Assembly: GCA_003952965.2 (NCBI GenBank) | Contig: CM025854.1 | Coordinates: 26,596,715 to 26,660,714, forward strand | DNA length: 64,000 nucleotides | DNA from: Morella rubra | Lineage: Eukaryota > Streptophyta > Magnoliopsida > Fagales > Myricaceae | Direction of reading: 5' to 3' | Shown here: positions 47,197 through 58,955 of the stretch, piece by piece | Layout: each line of letters opens with the position of its first letter | Position numbering within the stretch: the first letter of the stretch is position 1 | Made by a program: the position numbers and the translations under genes | The notes under the pieces: model-generated | What the model saw: only the letters and a program-made list of their open reading frames with translations | What the model was told of the DNA's origin: nothing | The model's database searches: none

Positions 47197-49870
47197 ATAA
47201 AAAGGTGCAGTTGGGGATACATGTGGTGGAAGAGAGGATTGTGATGCATAATGTATATCGAGGAAAAATATGTGATGCAGGAAAAATAGGTATTGTGGGA
47301 GAGATAGGTGATATAGGAGAATCAGTGGCATAAGGAAATGAGATAATGGGAGGCAAAGGAAAATTAGGTGTCTGAGATGTATGTGATGATGAAGTATTTG
47401 TTCTAGGAGGATCGGGTGATGAGTCAATGGTAGAATCTATAATGACATTAGGAATGACAACATGATCTGAGGTAATGGAAAACTCTTTGAATGGGAAATA
47501 ATCTTCATAAAAAAGTACATTTTGGGAGACAGAAAATTTTCTGATGTAAAGATTATAAACTTTGTAACCTTTGATCCCATATGGATATCCCACAAAAACA
47601 CAGGGGTTGGCTCGAGCATCAAACTTATGGCGATGTTTAGTAAGAGTAAAAACATAGCATAAACACCCAAAGGTACGAAGATGATGGTAATTTGGCTTAA
47701 TGGAGAACAACAACTCAAAAGGGGATTTATTACCAAGCAAGGGGGAAGGTAATCTATTAATGAGATAAGCTGCTGAAAGAACACAATGAGACCAAAAAGA
47801 GCATGGAAGATTGGATTGAAATCTTAGAGAACGGTCAACACCAAAAAGGTGTTGATGCTTACGTTCACTCTACCATTTTGCTGAGGGGTAGCAACACACG
47901 AGTGTTGATGGATAACACCCTTAGAATTGAAGAAATCAGGGAGATGAAACTTGGTTCCAAAGTTAGTCCGAATAACTTTGACCATGAAATTAAACTGAGT
48001 TTCCACAAGATGAAAAAATGACTTGATGTAATTTTGGATTTGACTTTTAGTTTGTAATAAGTAAACCCATGTACACCGAGTAAAGTCATCCGTAATAGTG
48101 AGAAAGAAACGAATTCCATTATGATCAGGAACTGAAAATGGTTCCCACAAGTCACAATGAATCTAATCAAAAGCACAAAAAAAAAATTAGTAACAGAAAT
48201 AGGAAATGGCAGTTTACGTAGCTTAGCTATAGGGCAAATTGTACAGTGATGAAACATAGATGAAGTTATATCAGCAATACAATTACGAAATAAGGCCATT
48301 GGAGATAATGAAGGATGGCCTAACCTACAGTGCCACAAGGTAGTTGAGTTATTTGTAGTGACAGAAGCAACAACACATGATTTGGGAATAGTAGCAGAAA
48401 AATCTGAACTAAAAAGTTATAGACCGCTTAACTCCTTACCCAAACCAATCGTTGTCCAGGTGTGTAGGTCCTGAATAAACAAATGGTGATTAAGGCGAAT
48501 GATGCAACAAGGAATCTGTTGAAGCAAAGCACTAACAGATATGAGATTCAAAGAAAACGAGGGAACTACTAAGAAATTTGACAACAAAATATGAGAGGAA
48601 ATACGCACTGTTCCCATGTGAGTAACAAGTGCAACCTGATTGTTTAGCATTCGAACAGAAGAATGCACAATAGAGGTAATGGTAGTCAATAAAGATACGG
48701 AGCTGACTATATGGTCAGTGGCCCTGGTATTGAAATTTTGCAAAATTAGTAGCAGAATTGATATGACAAGAGTGAGTTGAGCCAGTATACTTGCCATGTT
48801 GACCATAGAATTGGAAGGCAGATTAGGAACAAAGGTGTGTGAAGAAGAGGGAACAGTAGTAGCCGTAGGAGTGGGAAGAAGAGCCAACAACTGCTGACAC
48901 TGATCAAGTGTAAATGGCATAGGCAGGTTCGAAACAAAGGATGACAACATCTCAGATGAGACTTGATGTGCTGTGGAAGTAGGAAGTTTGACCCGAGGCT
49001 TGTACCCTGGAGGATAGCGATGTAATTTGTAACATTTCTCAACCGTGTGTCTTGTAAGCCCACAGTGACTGCAAAGAGGCTGATCCTTCCTCTGAACAAA
49101 AGGTTTTCTAGGAACTTGATTGGCATAGTTCTGTGATCCTTGAGTTCTAGTAAAGAAAACACTAGTTTTCAGCAGAGGCAGGTTGCATAGAAAATGCAGC
49201 AACATCCCGTTGCCTTTCCTCTTGCACAACTAGAGAGAATACTTTATTGATAGACGGCAGAGGCTCTATCAACAAGATTTGACCACACACATGTCCATAC
49301 AAGTCATTTAAGCCCATAAGGAACTGCATAATGCTCTCCTGATTATGCTCATCAGTTATGTGCTAAATTGCTCCACACTTGCAGACTGATCTATGCTTAT
49401 AATTCGATAACTCTTCCCACAAGGACTCCAGCTTAGTGAAATAAGCAGTACTGACAAAAGCTTGACATTGAGAGAGTGAGGAAATTGACTTTTGAATCTG
49501 ATAGATTCTAGGTCCATTTGCTTGAGAGAATCGATCATTGAGATCCTTCCAAATTCCAGCAGCTATCTCTATACAGAACACTATTAGCGAGTTCTTTGTT
49601 GATCGAATTCAATAACCAGGACGATACCATATCATTGCAGTGAATCCATGTTACAGATGTGGTAGATGAAGAATCCGTCAACAAAAACTAGCTTATTCTT
49701 TGCACTTAGGGCCATGACCATGGATCTACGCCAGCTGGAAAAGTTGTCTCCATTGAGAGTTTGAGACACAAGAACAACATTCGGATTATCACCGTTATTA
49801 AGAGAGAATGGGCTAGATTGATACATCGGACTTGGTTAGAGAGGTGGGAGTTACGTCGGCCATTAGAGGC

Positions 49871-49882
49871 GCTCTGATACCA
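49871..49882 (-). other. Copia primer binding site (initiator Met-tRNA)
   Basis: Directly inside the 5' LTR the minus strand reads TGGTATCAGAGC, the classical site complementary to the 3' end of plant initiator methionine tRNA. Confidence 0.92.
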
Positions 49883-50107
49883 TGTAAAGTTTGCAAAAGG
49901 AAGAAACAAGAGTGTAACGAGATAGAGAGAGATTGAGAGTTGGTTAAATTTCTGTGTATTCGATATAAGTAATCTCGTGAACAGAGTACAATATATATAG
50001 CTAATACATGAGCTATGTAACCGAATAACAAAGAAACAGAAAATAGCCATAACAAGCTTAACGATACTGCCAGCTCAGCTCGTTGAAAATAATGCTAACT
50101 TTAATAT
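49883..50107 (-). repeat. Copia 5' LTR
   Basis: About 225 bp, matching the 3' LTR with substitutions and indels, including the loss of a ~13-bp block (TTTACATAGTG region). It should carry the element promoter. Confidence 0.9.
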
Positions 50108-50112
50108 TAATT

Positions 50113-51330
50113 ATCAAAAATCAAAACCTATTTTAGTCGTGGAAAATATTCCCGCAGGCTGCAGGAAGTATTTTACAGCTGTTGTGGGAGAAAAAAAAGG
50201 AGTTGGAGAAGTCCACAAGCAAAGAAGAGTACAGAGTTTCTCTGCCCCCACCAAGCAAGAAAGCACATCCACGAAAAGGCCAACGAGACCGGCGAGATAG
50301 GAAACTGACGTGGAACGCAGGGGCGCCATACGTTGGTCTCCGGATGCCAACCAATATCTTAGAACGTTACTGTTACAAAGGAAAAATAATATTAATCAAG
50401 CTGGAAGAAGCTGTGATTCAGTTCTTTGAATCCTTCTGTAGAGCATTCCTAAGCTATTGTTTATTCTAACATTTTGATTAAAATAAAAATTTAATTTAAT
50501 AAAAAAATATCATATAAAAATTTATCTATTATAACAAATTTTAACACGTGAATAATAGTTCTCTATTTTTAGAGAATTACTATTCATTTTACTTTCTTAA
50601 AATATTAATATTTATCTTTTTTTTTTTTCCTTTTTTCTCTCACACTCTCCCTCTTTTTTATTTTTATTTTTATTTTATTTTCTTCTCTCACGCTCTCCCT
50701 GTCTTTTCTTTTCTTTTTTCTTTTTTCTTTTTTCTTTTTTTTCTTTTCTTAGATCTCCCTCTCTTTATTTTATTTTTTTATTTTTTTTTCTTCCTCCCAT
50801 ACCCTTAAAAATAAATATTTAAAAATATAAATCTTATAGAAAGAATAAAGAAATCTTTGAAAAGTAATATTTAAATAGAATAGTAAAAAATAGATAGTTA
50901 AAATAGAAAAATTGTTGGGAGTGTTTTTAAAAAGTTGATAGTTAAAATAGAGAAGTGTGCTTTTCGATTAAAGTAGAGAGTCAAATTTAAAGAAGCTATT
51001 AAGAGAAAGAATCCCGTCGTATATTTCTTATTATTCCAGATTTTTTAAATTCCATAAAAGTACCTCTTTAATTAGATTTAATTTCATATTAAATATTATC
51101 AATTTCCCATATTCGAACAGAAATAATAAAATATTGTAGGACCATCCAACTCAGTTAAAAACTACAAAGATCTCAATTAATTTAATAGATCTCAATTAGC
51201 AGAGCAAAAAATGTTTGAAATAAATATATAAAAAAAAAGTCTCTACTAATATATATGCCAGCTTAGAAAGAAGAAAAAAAAAAGGAAAAAGAATAGATGC
51301 ACACTGAGCCCTATGGTGCCCCGTACAGGC
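50113..51330. other. Region upstream of the sterol desaturase gene
   Basis: No gene is visible. A long pyrimidine-rich tract (about 50613-50800) gives a low-complexity open frame that is not a gene. From ~51150 the sequence matches the promoter copy in copy A. The segment at 50113-51150 is absent from copy A. Confidence 0.5.
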
Positions 51331-51337
51331 TATAAAA
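51331..51337 (+). promoter_or_regulatory. TATA box of the sterol C5-desaturase gene
   Basis: TATAAAA within GGCTATAAAATCCCCG, about 150 bp upstream of the start codon. It is also kept in the pseudogene promoter at 31574-31580. Confidence 0.7.
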
Positions 51338-51484
51338 TCCCCGACACCAGACGCAAACAAAAGACCAGAAATTCCTGACTCTCAGACTCCCTGTCTTCTC
51401 TCTGTTTCATATCCCAGGCCATAATCTCTGGCCAGCCATTGCTGGAACTCGACTGGCCATCCCCGGACCCCCCCTCCACCGCTC

Positions 51485-54400
51485 ATGGAAGACCAGGGTA
51501 GTACATATCTGCGACTGTTCGTGGACGAGACCACCTTGTACAACCGCATTGTCCTGGGGAGCCTCTTGCCAAGCGGGATTTGGGACCCACTGCCTCACTT
51601 CTTCCAGACGTGGCTGCGCAACTTCATTGGCGGGTCCTTAGTGTACTTGCTCTCTGGCTTCCTATGGTGCTTCTACATTTATTACTGGAAGCGCAACGTC
51701 TATGTTCCTAATGGTATGTGCTTCTTTTCTTTCCGCTTGTTCTATTAGTTTTTGGGTTTTGGTTGTTTGGCTTGGAGTGACGAGGGTTTTCTCTTTCTTG
51801 ATAATTCTTAATCTGTTTTCTTCTCTTGACAAAAAACGTCTATGAAATCGTGAATGCCCGATGTTTTTTTTCCCCAAGTTTCTTATGTTTGACTTGGGTT
51901 AATTCTAATATTTCCTGCTGAAGCTTTTTTTGTTAAGTCACCGATACCACTTGGGTCATGATCTATATCAATCTTGGTTCCTTTTCGAAAGAGATTACTT
52001 TTTTTTCTAGGTTTAAAAGAGATTAATTGATCGCTGTAAAAATTGGTCTTTGTTTGAATTGGTTTTACTTGTTTCTCAGTCGTGATTTCTTGTAAGCTTC
52101 TTTCTCTTATATTTTGTCTTTCTGAATTGATGGATCTTATTGTGGCTATCGTCTAATTTCCACCCTGTGTCTTAAAGTTCTTTTCTGTTGGTTGTGATGT
52201 GCATCCTTTTCTGGTCTTCAGTCTTTAATCTGTCCTAGGATAAAACCTTCAATTAATTGATGGGTGGAATAAAATTGACTGCCTTTCTGCGTCACTGTCC
52301 ATTTTTTCTTGGTCTCACGTGGGTCTTGAATTTGGTTCATATTTCCGATAGTTGATCGAATAGTTGTCACTATTTAAGTTCTCCTATTATACTCTTTCAT
52401 GTGAAATGAATTTTTTCCCTTGCTAATGGCAGTAACAGAAAATTCTGAGAAAAAAAAAACCGTTAGTTCTGTTTGCCTTTCCATTTAAACGTGGTTTTTT
52501 TGATAGATTACTGATCAGTTTAACTGATGAAATCTCCACACTGTTAAGCTTAATATGTCTACTTGGCTTAGATGCGGCGAGTTCCTCCTTTCCCACAGGC
52601 CAAGATAACTTTCATGAAGTCAAGACAAATTGAAAGACGTGATGCAAAATTCGTTCCCTCTGTTATTTTGTCGAGTTTCTTTTTCTAATCAAATCTGCGA
52701 TAGTGAATGATGGATGTAGTATGCATGTCTACTCCAAGCATTGTTGCTTCCTCTGTCTCTGTGTTGATGCTTTTAATCCCTTCACAAGGACAGTAATTCT
52801 TTGATTGAGTTGTTATGCCATCTCTAGTATCTGATGTGAGGTGCAGTGAAGAATAGGCAATGCTTCCAGAACATTACAAGAAGTGCAGAATGTGTCTATT
52901 TATCCGTAGTTTAATGATAATGTATAATTGCAATAAGTTGAAACTTTTGGTTCATTGATTATATTATGATATGTAACATTGTGCATCCCCTCCATTTGTC
53001 ATGGTACATAAGATATTTTGAGTGTCGATCGTTCTTAGGATCCTTAACAGTTTTCATGACAGTTAGGTCAAAAGACTGGAGAGAGACCCCTTTCTGAGGC
53101 AAAGCTTCATTTTTAATTGCATTTTGTTACCCCAATTGTTAGTTTGGTCTGAGAGCACTTCTAGGTTACCCACACTCTGATCTTTGATCTCGAGTGGAGA
53201 CAATCTTCTATATTGAGCGCCATTTTTCTTGCTTTTCCTTGGGACCTTGAGCAATTAGACAGGTTTGTATACAAGTGTACAATCTACAATGATTATCCAA
53301 GTGCTGTCAGATTTTCAGCTTTCTCATCAACAAGATTTTCAGTTCCACAAATTCTACTTCATAAAGTAAATGGCTCAAGGATGAATGGAGCAATGGTAGT
53401 GCTAAGCACAATTTCAGGATATCTATTCCTAAACTTGAGGAACTCTAGAAATCTGTTGACACTTTCATTCCTGATTAGTTAAAAGGCCATGGGTAAATCT
53501 ATAAACACGAGTCTGTATGACGTTCCTAATTGGCTGGGTAACTCAATAAGCTTTCAGCTAGCAATTTTCCTCTTTATGTTGATGAGACTATTCATTCATT
53601 AACCGGGGGCCCTTGTTAACCTTTTGTTGGGTATGTTAAATACTCTTGCTGCAGATGCCATTCCGTCTAACAAAGCAATGCTCTTGCAAATATCTGTCGC
53701 CATGAAGGCCATGCCATGGTACTCTGCTCTTCCAACTCTTTCTGAGTACATGGTTGAAAATGGCTGGACGAAATGCTTTTCGAGGATAAGTGACGTAGGT
53801 TGGCTTGTCTACCTTCTATATTTAGTGATTTATCTTGTGATGGTGGAATTCGGTATTTATTGGATGCATAGAGAGTTGCACGACATAAAACCTCTTTACA
53901 AGTATCTTCATGCTACGCATCACATCTACAACAAACAGAATACTCTATCTCCATTTGCTGGTAAGTTCTCAATCTAGTGAAAGTCAATCTCCGTGGTTTT
54001 ATCTCAAGTTGATGCTTTTTGGATTTTGGATGTTTGTTTTTCTAATCTTTTTCCTCTATGAATTTTGATGATCTCGCTGAGACATTACGGTAAATGATAT
54101 AGTATCTTGTCTGAAATATCTAACACTAGCAATAATCTAAAGATCGCACCAAGTTGCACACTGGTTCCATTCACTGTGAAAAGAATATTCACAGGAAGAA
54201 ACTAGGCTGTATTTCTTCTTCATTAAACCATCTGCCGTGGAAATTCCAGGGTGAGAGATTTTATGTAATTCACTTTGTGTGTATCATTCTCAGTTTGCAA
54301 GAAAACATGAAAATATTTTCCAAGGACTAGCTACAGTTACATGAGTAAGTTGCAAATAACTATGGCTTTTATGGCAAAATAGCCATTCAATCTTACTGGG

Positions 54401-57400
54401 GCACAACCATAGTACGCAATTTTAGTGTTTACATGGGACAATAATGGGCCTCAGGATATGGCACTTATCTTAGGTCTGTGACAACTAAATATCCTTCTCT
54501 TCTTAATCTCTAAAAAATATCCTCATTTGATTGGGTTTATTTGTTCCAAGCATCACTATAAATGTTTGGTCACGACATAGCTCTCTCTCATGCAAATTTC
54601 CCATTCTAACAAAAGTGCAATAAACCAGGTTTTGCTCATTAATTTTGCTACCAGACTACTGACACTAAGTTTTATGGCACCACGATAACAAGTAGACTGC
54701 ATTCAAGCCCGAGAATTCCCACCAAATGTCTGTATCTAAATTTTATTTATTTATTTTTTTTGTAAGCTTTTTCTTTCTTGTTTCTGTTCGTGTTATTGTC
54801 GTGGCTGAATTACTTAGTTGGGTTGCTAGAATATTAACTTACATTTGCAGGCATAGGCATGCTATAATCTCATGGCTGCCTTTTGTGTAATCTTTTTCGT
54901 CTATGAATTTTGATGATCTTACTGAGACATTACGGTAAATGATATAGTATCTTGTCTGAAATATCTAACACTAGCAATAATCTAAAGATCACACCAAGTT
55001 GCACACTGGTACCATTCACTGTGAAAAGAATATTCACAGGAAGAAACTAGGCTGTATTTCTTCTTCATAAGAACCATTTGCCGTGGAAATTCCAGGGTGA
55101 GAGCTTTTATGTAATTCATTTTGTGTGTATCATTCTCAGTTTGCAAGAAAACATGAAAATATTTTCCAAGGACTAGCTACAGTTACATGAATAAGTTGCA
55201 AATAACTATGGCTTTTATGGCAAAACAGCCATTCAATCTTACAGGGGCACAACCATAGTACGCAATTTTAGTGTTTACATGGGAAAATAATGGGCCTCAG
55301 GATATGGCACTTATCTTAGGTCTGTGACAACTAAATATCCTTCTCTTCTTAATCTCTAAAAAATATCCTCATTTGATCGGGTTTATTTGTTCCAAGCATC
55401 ACTATAAATGTTTGGTCACGAAATAGCTCTCTCTCATTCAAATTTCCCATTCTAACAAAAGTGCAATAAACCAGGTTTTGCTCATTAATTTTGCTATCAG
55501 ACTACTGACACTAACTTTTATGGCACCAGGATAACAAGTAGACTGCATTCGAGGCCTAGAATTCTCACCAAATGTCTCTATCTAAATTTTATTCTTTTTT
55601 TTTTTTTGTAAGCTTATTCTTTCTTGTTTCTGTTCGTGTTATTATCGTGGCTGAATTACTTAGTTGGGTTGCTAGAATATTAACTTACATTTGCAGGCAT
55701 AGGCTTGCTATAATCTCATGGCTGCCTTTTGCTGGAGAGAGTAAAAACTGAATGCTAGGGAATTTTTGGTGAGGAGCCTCTGTATAATTAGACGGTCATA
55801 GGGAGGATGTTTCTTTTTCTCTGTCCTGGAAAGGATTTCTTTCTATGAAGTGATCATGTAATTCCTTCAACAGATGTATTCACGACCATTGGATTTACCA
55901 GCCTCAATTCTAATTCTCGCTCCAGTCACTCCATCTTGTTATTCTAGCAACCCAATTAAGTAATTCAGCAGAAGAAACCTTCAACAGATGTATTCACGAC
56001 CATTGGATTTACCAGCCTCAATTCTAATTCTCGCTCTAGTCACTCCATCTTGTGATTGTACACTCTTTGGTTGGTTACATGAAACAACATCAAGGCTTCT
56101 TCTTTGTCATGTGTCTCCTGGACTCTTGACTTGGATGATACTTGCTCTTTTGGTTTGAAAAAGCTGAAGGGACTGGGGTGTTGCCTAAATGTGGAGTAAG
56201 CAGGAAATGCTTCCTCTGCAATTCTGATATTCTGCTAGGTTATTGATATGATTCCCTGCAACCTCTTTAGATTTTCCATGTGATCTTCGGTGGAGACCAA
56301 GTTTATTGTTTTACTTAAGAAAAGTGCAGCATTTCGTTTGATACTGAATTCTATAAGTTTCAGAGTCCCGGTATGGCTAAGTTTCTAAACAAGCCAAGGA
56401 GAGAATAAAGCTATCTCCTCTTGTCTTATTCAAGAGGACACAGCCTTATTCTCAGCTTGGCTAAATACAGTCACACTTGGCTTTTTACTGCAACCCCTTG
56501 TCAGGCTAGTTGTCCATTGTTGATTTTTAAAAAGATACTCCCTAGTTATGGAAATTCGGTAGACCCTAAGTGAAACATTGGAAAAGCCTGAAGGTGTATG
56601 TACACAGCAGATTGTTATGAGGAGTCTTCTGTAAGGCTGTCTTTCCCCAAAGTTGATGTGGCTTCTTTCATCCATTATATGCAGCAAATACAAGTTCTTA
56701 TGCCTCAACGTGATTTAAGGCATGCATGTTAGCACCATTGAGGTGGGGGGTTAAACTTTGATGTAAGCTTCTGTGCTCCAGCAATATCCTTAGTCCTTTC
56801 TACGAATCCTAGATTGAACTTTCATTTGACCTTGAAAATTGAACTCCTATTTAGAATCGCCTTCCTATAGGATTTTGAGTATAGTATGTGCTTTTCTTTT
56901 TTGCTACTAGGGCCAAGCAAAAAAAGGTTCTAGAATACTATACACACTGATCTGCAGAGTGAGGTAGGATTTTCTGGTGCTGTTAGTGTTCAACTGAAAG
57001 ATGTTTAACATATTCTGGCTATGATGGGAATTCAATGCTTTTAGGCTATTCTTAATGCTGATATATGATCAATGTCGTTGAAGAAGGAATTTCCTCTTTA
57101 GTTTTCTAGAGGTCCCATTCTTGAGAAGTTATTTGCTTTTTCACTACAGGTGCGCCATACTGTAGTTATATAAAAAGCAACTGTGGTGTTCTTTGCATTT
57201 ATGGAGTTTCTGTATTTGTATATTTTGAAAATATGAAATTATTCTACATTGGTGGTTATATAAAGAAATGGCGTCACCTAGATTTTCTATCCAATTGATA
57301 ACATTCGTTTAGACATCTACCCTTCTATCTGAAGATCCCCATTTTCGGAGTCTGATTTTATTTTCATATGAAGTAATGACTGTGATTCATCTGTTGTTTC

Positions 57401-57695
57401 AGGTTTGGCTTTTCACCCTCTTGACGGGATATTACAGGCTGTACCACATGTAGTAGCCCTATTTCTTGTGCCTACGCATTTTACGTCACATATCGCGCTC
57501 CTATTCCTTGAGGCTATATGGACGGCAAACATTCATGATTGCATCAATGCGAACCTATGGCCTGTAATGGGTGCTGGCTATCACACCATTCATCATACTA
57601 CATACCGTCACAACTACGGCCATTATACTGTATGGATGGATTGGCTCTTTGGCACCCTTCGTGACCCCATTGATGATGGATGTAAGGCCATGTGA
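51485..57695 (+). CDS. STE1/DWF7: Delta7-sterol C5(6)-desaturase, three exons
   Basis: The enzyme introduces the C5-C6 double bond in delta7-sterols in the ER, a step toward campesterol, sitosterol and brassinosteroids. Exons 51485-51713, 53655-53960 and 57403-57695 encode 275 residues, near the family length (about 280). Three His clusters that bind the di-iron centre are present: HRELH (148-152), HATHH (162-166) and HTIHH (239-243). Membrane segments lie around 48-68 ([21 protein letters not shown]) and 123-146. [19 protein letters not shown] (235-253) is diagnostic. The start is the ATG at 51485; the upstream TATA box is at 51331. Intron 2 is long (3.4 kb) because of an internal 845-bp tandem duplication. 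A broken copy of exon 1 lies at 32683-33431. Confidence 0.96.
54043..55730 (+). repeat. 845-bp tandem duplication within desaturase intron 2
   Basis: The block starting TAATCTTTTTC at 54043 recurs from 54888, and the two units (54043-54887 and 54888-about 55730) differ only at scattered positions. The units lie wholly inside the intron and do not include an exon. No coding sequence or transposon ends are visible. Confidence 0.93.
55864..56054 (+). repeat. 76-bp direct repeat around an inverted 30-bp segment
   Basis: The phrase beginning CCTTCAACAGATGTATTCAC occurs at 55864 and 55978 with a 114-bp period. The ~38 bases between the repeats (about 55940-55970) contain the reverse complement of AATTACTTAGTTGGGTTGCT from 55653-55672 in the neighbouring 845-bp unit. 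The pattern suggests template switching during repair. Confidence 0.85.
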
Positions 57696-58955
57696 TGCTG
57701 TTGCCTTCTCACCTGATTGATCCTTCAGTTTTTCAAACTTTAAAATGTTAGACGAATTGTTTCCTTGTATGCTGTCTTTCCTTGTAAATTATGAATGTTA
57801 TTGGTTTACTTTGTGTCTCAGGCTAGAGAGTGTTAGAAGTTAGTGATGAGGTATTTTTGGTCTCTTGGATATTTCATCTCGGTTAGTCGCGAGTCTCACA
57901 AACCCCTGTACTGAATTCAATAAAATCTTTTGGTAAAAATTTGTGGTGCTTTTTTCTCCGAAATGGAGATGTAGCAAAGGACTCAAATTTTTCCTGTCCT
58001 CGTCGCATGTGCTTCGTAAGACCAAAAATGTTATATGTGTTTTTTCTAGGCAATCCACTTCTTGCATAGGGGTAAAGTTACAGCAAGTGCAAAGCAAGCG
58101 GAAAGCCCAGAGGCCCAACAACAAACCTACTGGGCTTCAGACCCATAAAGACCAGTAAAGAGGGTCCATGGTCCCCAGGGGTCCAACGAATTGGGCTCAA
58201 GACCTAAAATGCTATATAGCTAGATATTAGCAAGAATGCCGATTCATCGTTAACGAATTGGCAGATCTGAACTCTGACACTAATGGTATCTGTAATGATA
58301 CACCTGCATTGACAGGGAAACGGGGAAGCTGGACACTAGTGTTGCTAGTGGAATCAACCAACTGGACCTAATTAGGCCAAACCCAGTTAGCAATTATAGC
58401 TAGAGGACCCTGAATAGTAAGAGGCAACTACTGAACTGGAAGGAGAGTCCGGGTAACAAAGCTGGGAAAAAGGGTGGTGCGGTCCAATGAAAAGTTTGGA
58501 AAACGAAAAGCAAACTAGAATCTGAAAATTTTTTACTGCGTGATCACTGACACTGCTAAAAGGGTTTTTATTATATTTCACCCAAGTCCTCATTATTCTG
58601 TGTTCCTGCTGTAAATTTCCAAAAAGCGAAAATGGGTTAGTATCCTGCGCAAATTTCCAAAAATCATTTGCAAGTTGAAAATCAAGAGACTTCCTAAAAG
58701 TTTTAAGAAACATCTTGAGAAATCCCCATATTGAAAAGAACAGGGCAAATGCAAAAAGAGATATCCAAATTTGAAGAAGCAACCGTCACAAGCCACAAGT
58801 CTTCAGCACTCAAAATATCTCGTCTCACTCTCAATCCAAACATACACCGCGTTCACTGATCGATAGATAGATGATAGCAAGAATTTTGAGAAACTGAGAC
58901 CAAAAGCTTTCTCTCGGTTGTGAAAAACTCCACCAGCACCCACTCGTCCACCACC
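57696..58955. other. Intergenic region between desaturase and CRS1
   Basis: The first ~240 bp are the likely 3' UTR of the desaturase, with AATAAA near 57919. The last ~150 bp should hold the CRS1 leader. Between them no coding sequence is visible. Confidence 0.5.

Larger units (their letters stand above)
43911..50107 (-). mobile_element. Ty1/Copia LTR retrotransposon, structurally complete but defective, with a nested solo LTR
   Basis: LTRs at 43911-44150 and 49883-50107 enclose a minus-strand internal region; TTAAT is duplicated at 43906-43910 and 50108-50112. Order in the minus direction: gag N-terminus (LNGDNFSSWRRSM, 49750), zinc knuckle CSHCGLTRHTVEKC (about 49050), pre-integrase WHCRLGHPSLS (48330), integrase core, reverse transcriptase (WVYKLKFKADGSIGRHKDRL; YVDD near 45110) and RNase H ([19 protein letters not shown], 44600). 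The gag-protease-integrase-RT order is Copia. The frame is broken many times, acidic residues of the integrase core are replaced, and a solo LTR interrupts the polyprotein. The two LTRs differ at about a dozen sites plus several indels by eye, so the insertion is not recent. It cannot move by itself. Confidence 0.93.
33767..52031. repeat. Tandem segmental duplication, copy B
   Basis: This is the second copy of the segment at 20446-33760. It begins inside intron 1 of the 137-residue protein gene, so only that gene's exon 1 is present, and it ends at the edge of the intact desaturase gene. Copy B gained the solo LTR and the Copia element. About 1.8 kb of additional sequence (43135-43905 and 50113-51150) has no counterpart in copy A. 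Near 33835-33880 some 400 bp of the original intron are replaced by a T-tract. Confidence 0.9.

Noticed and set aside
50548..50808. Phe/Leu-rich open frame
   Set aside because: Produced by a C/T-rich low-complexity tract.
58920..58955. Extended CRS1 start
   Set aside because: The extension begins at GTG; the first ATG is at 58956 and gives a normal transit peptide.
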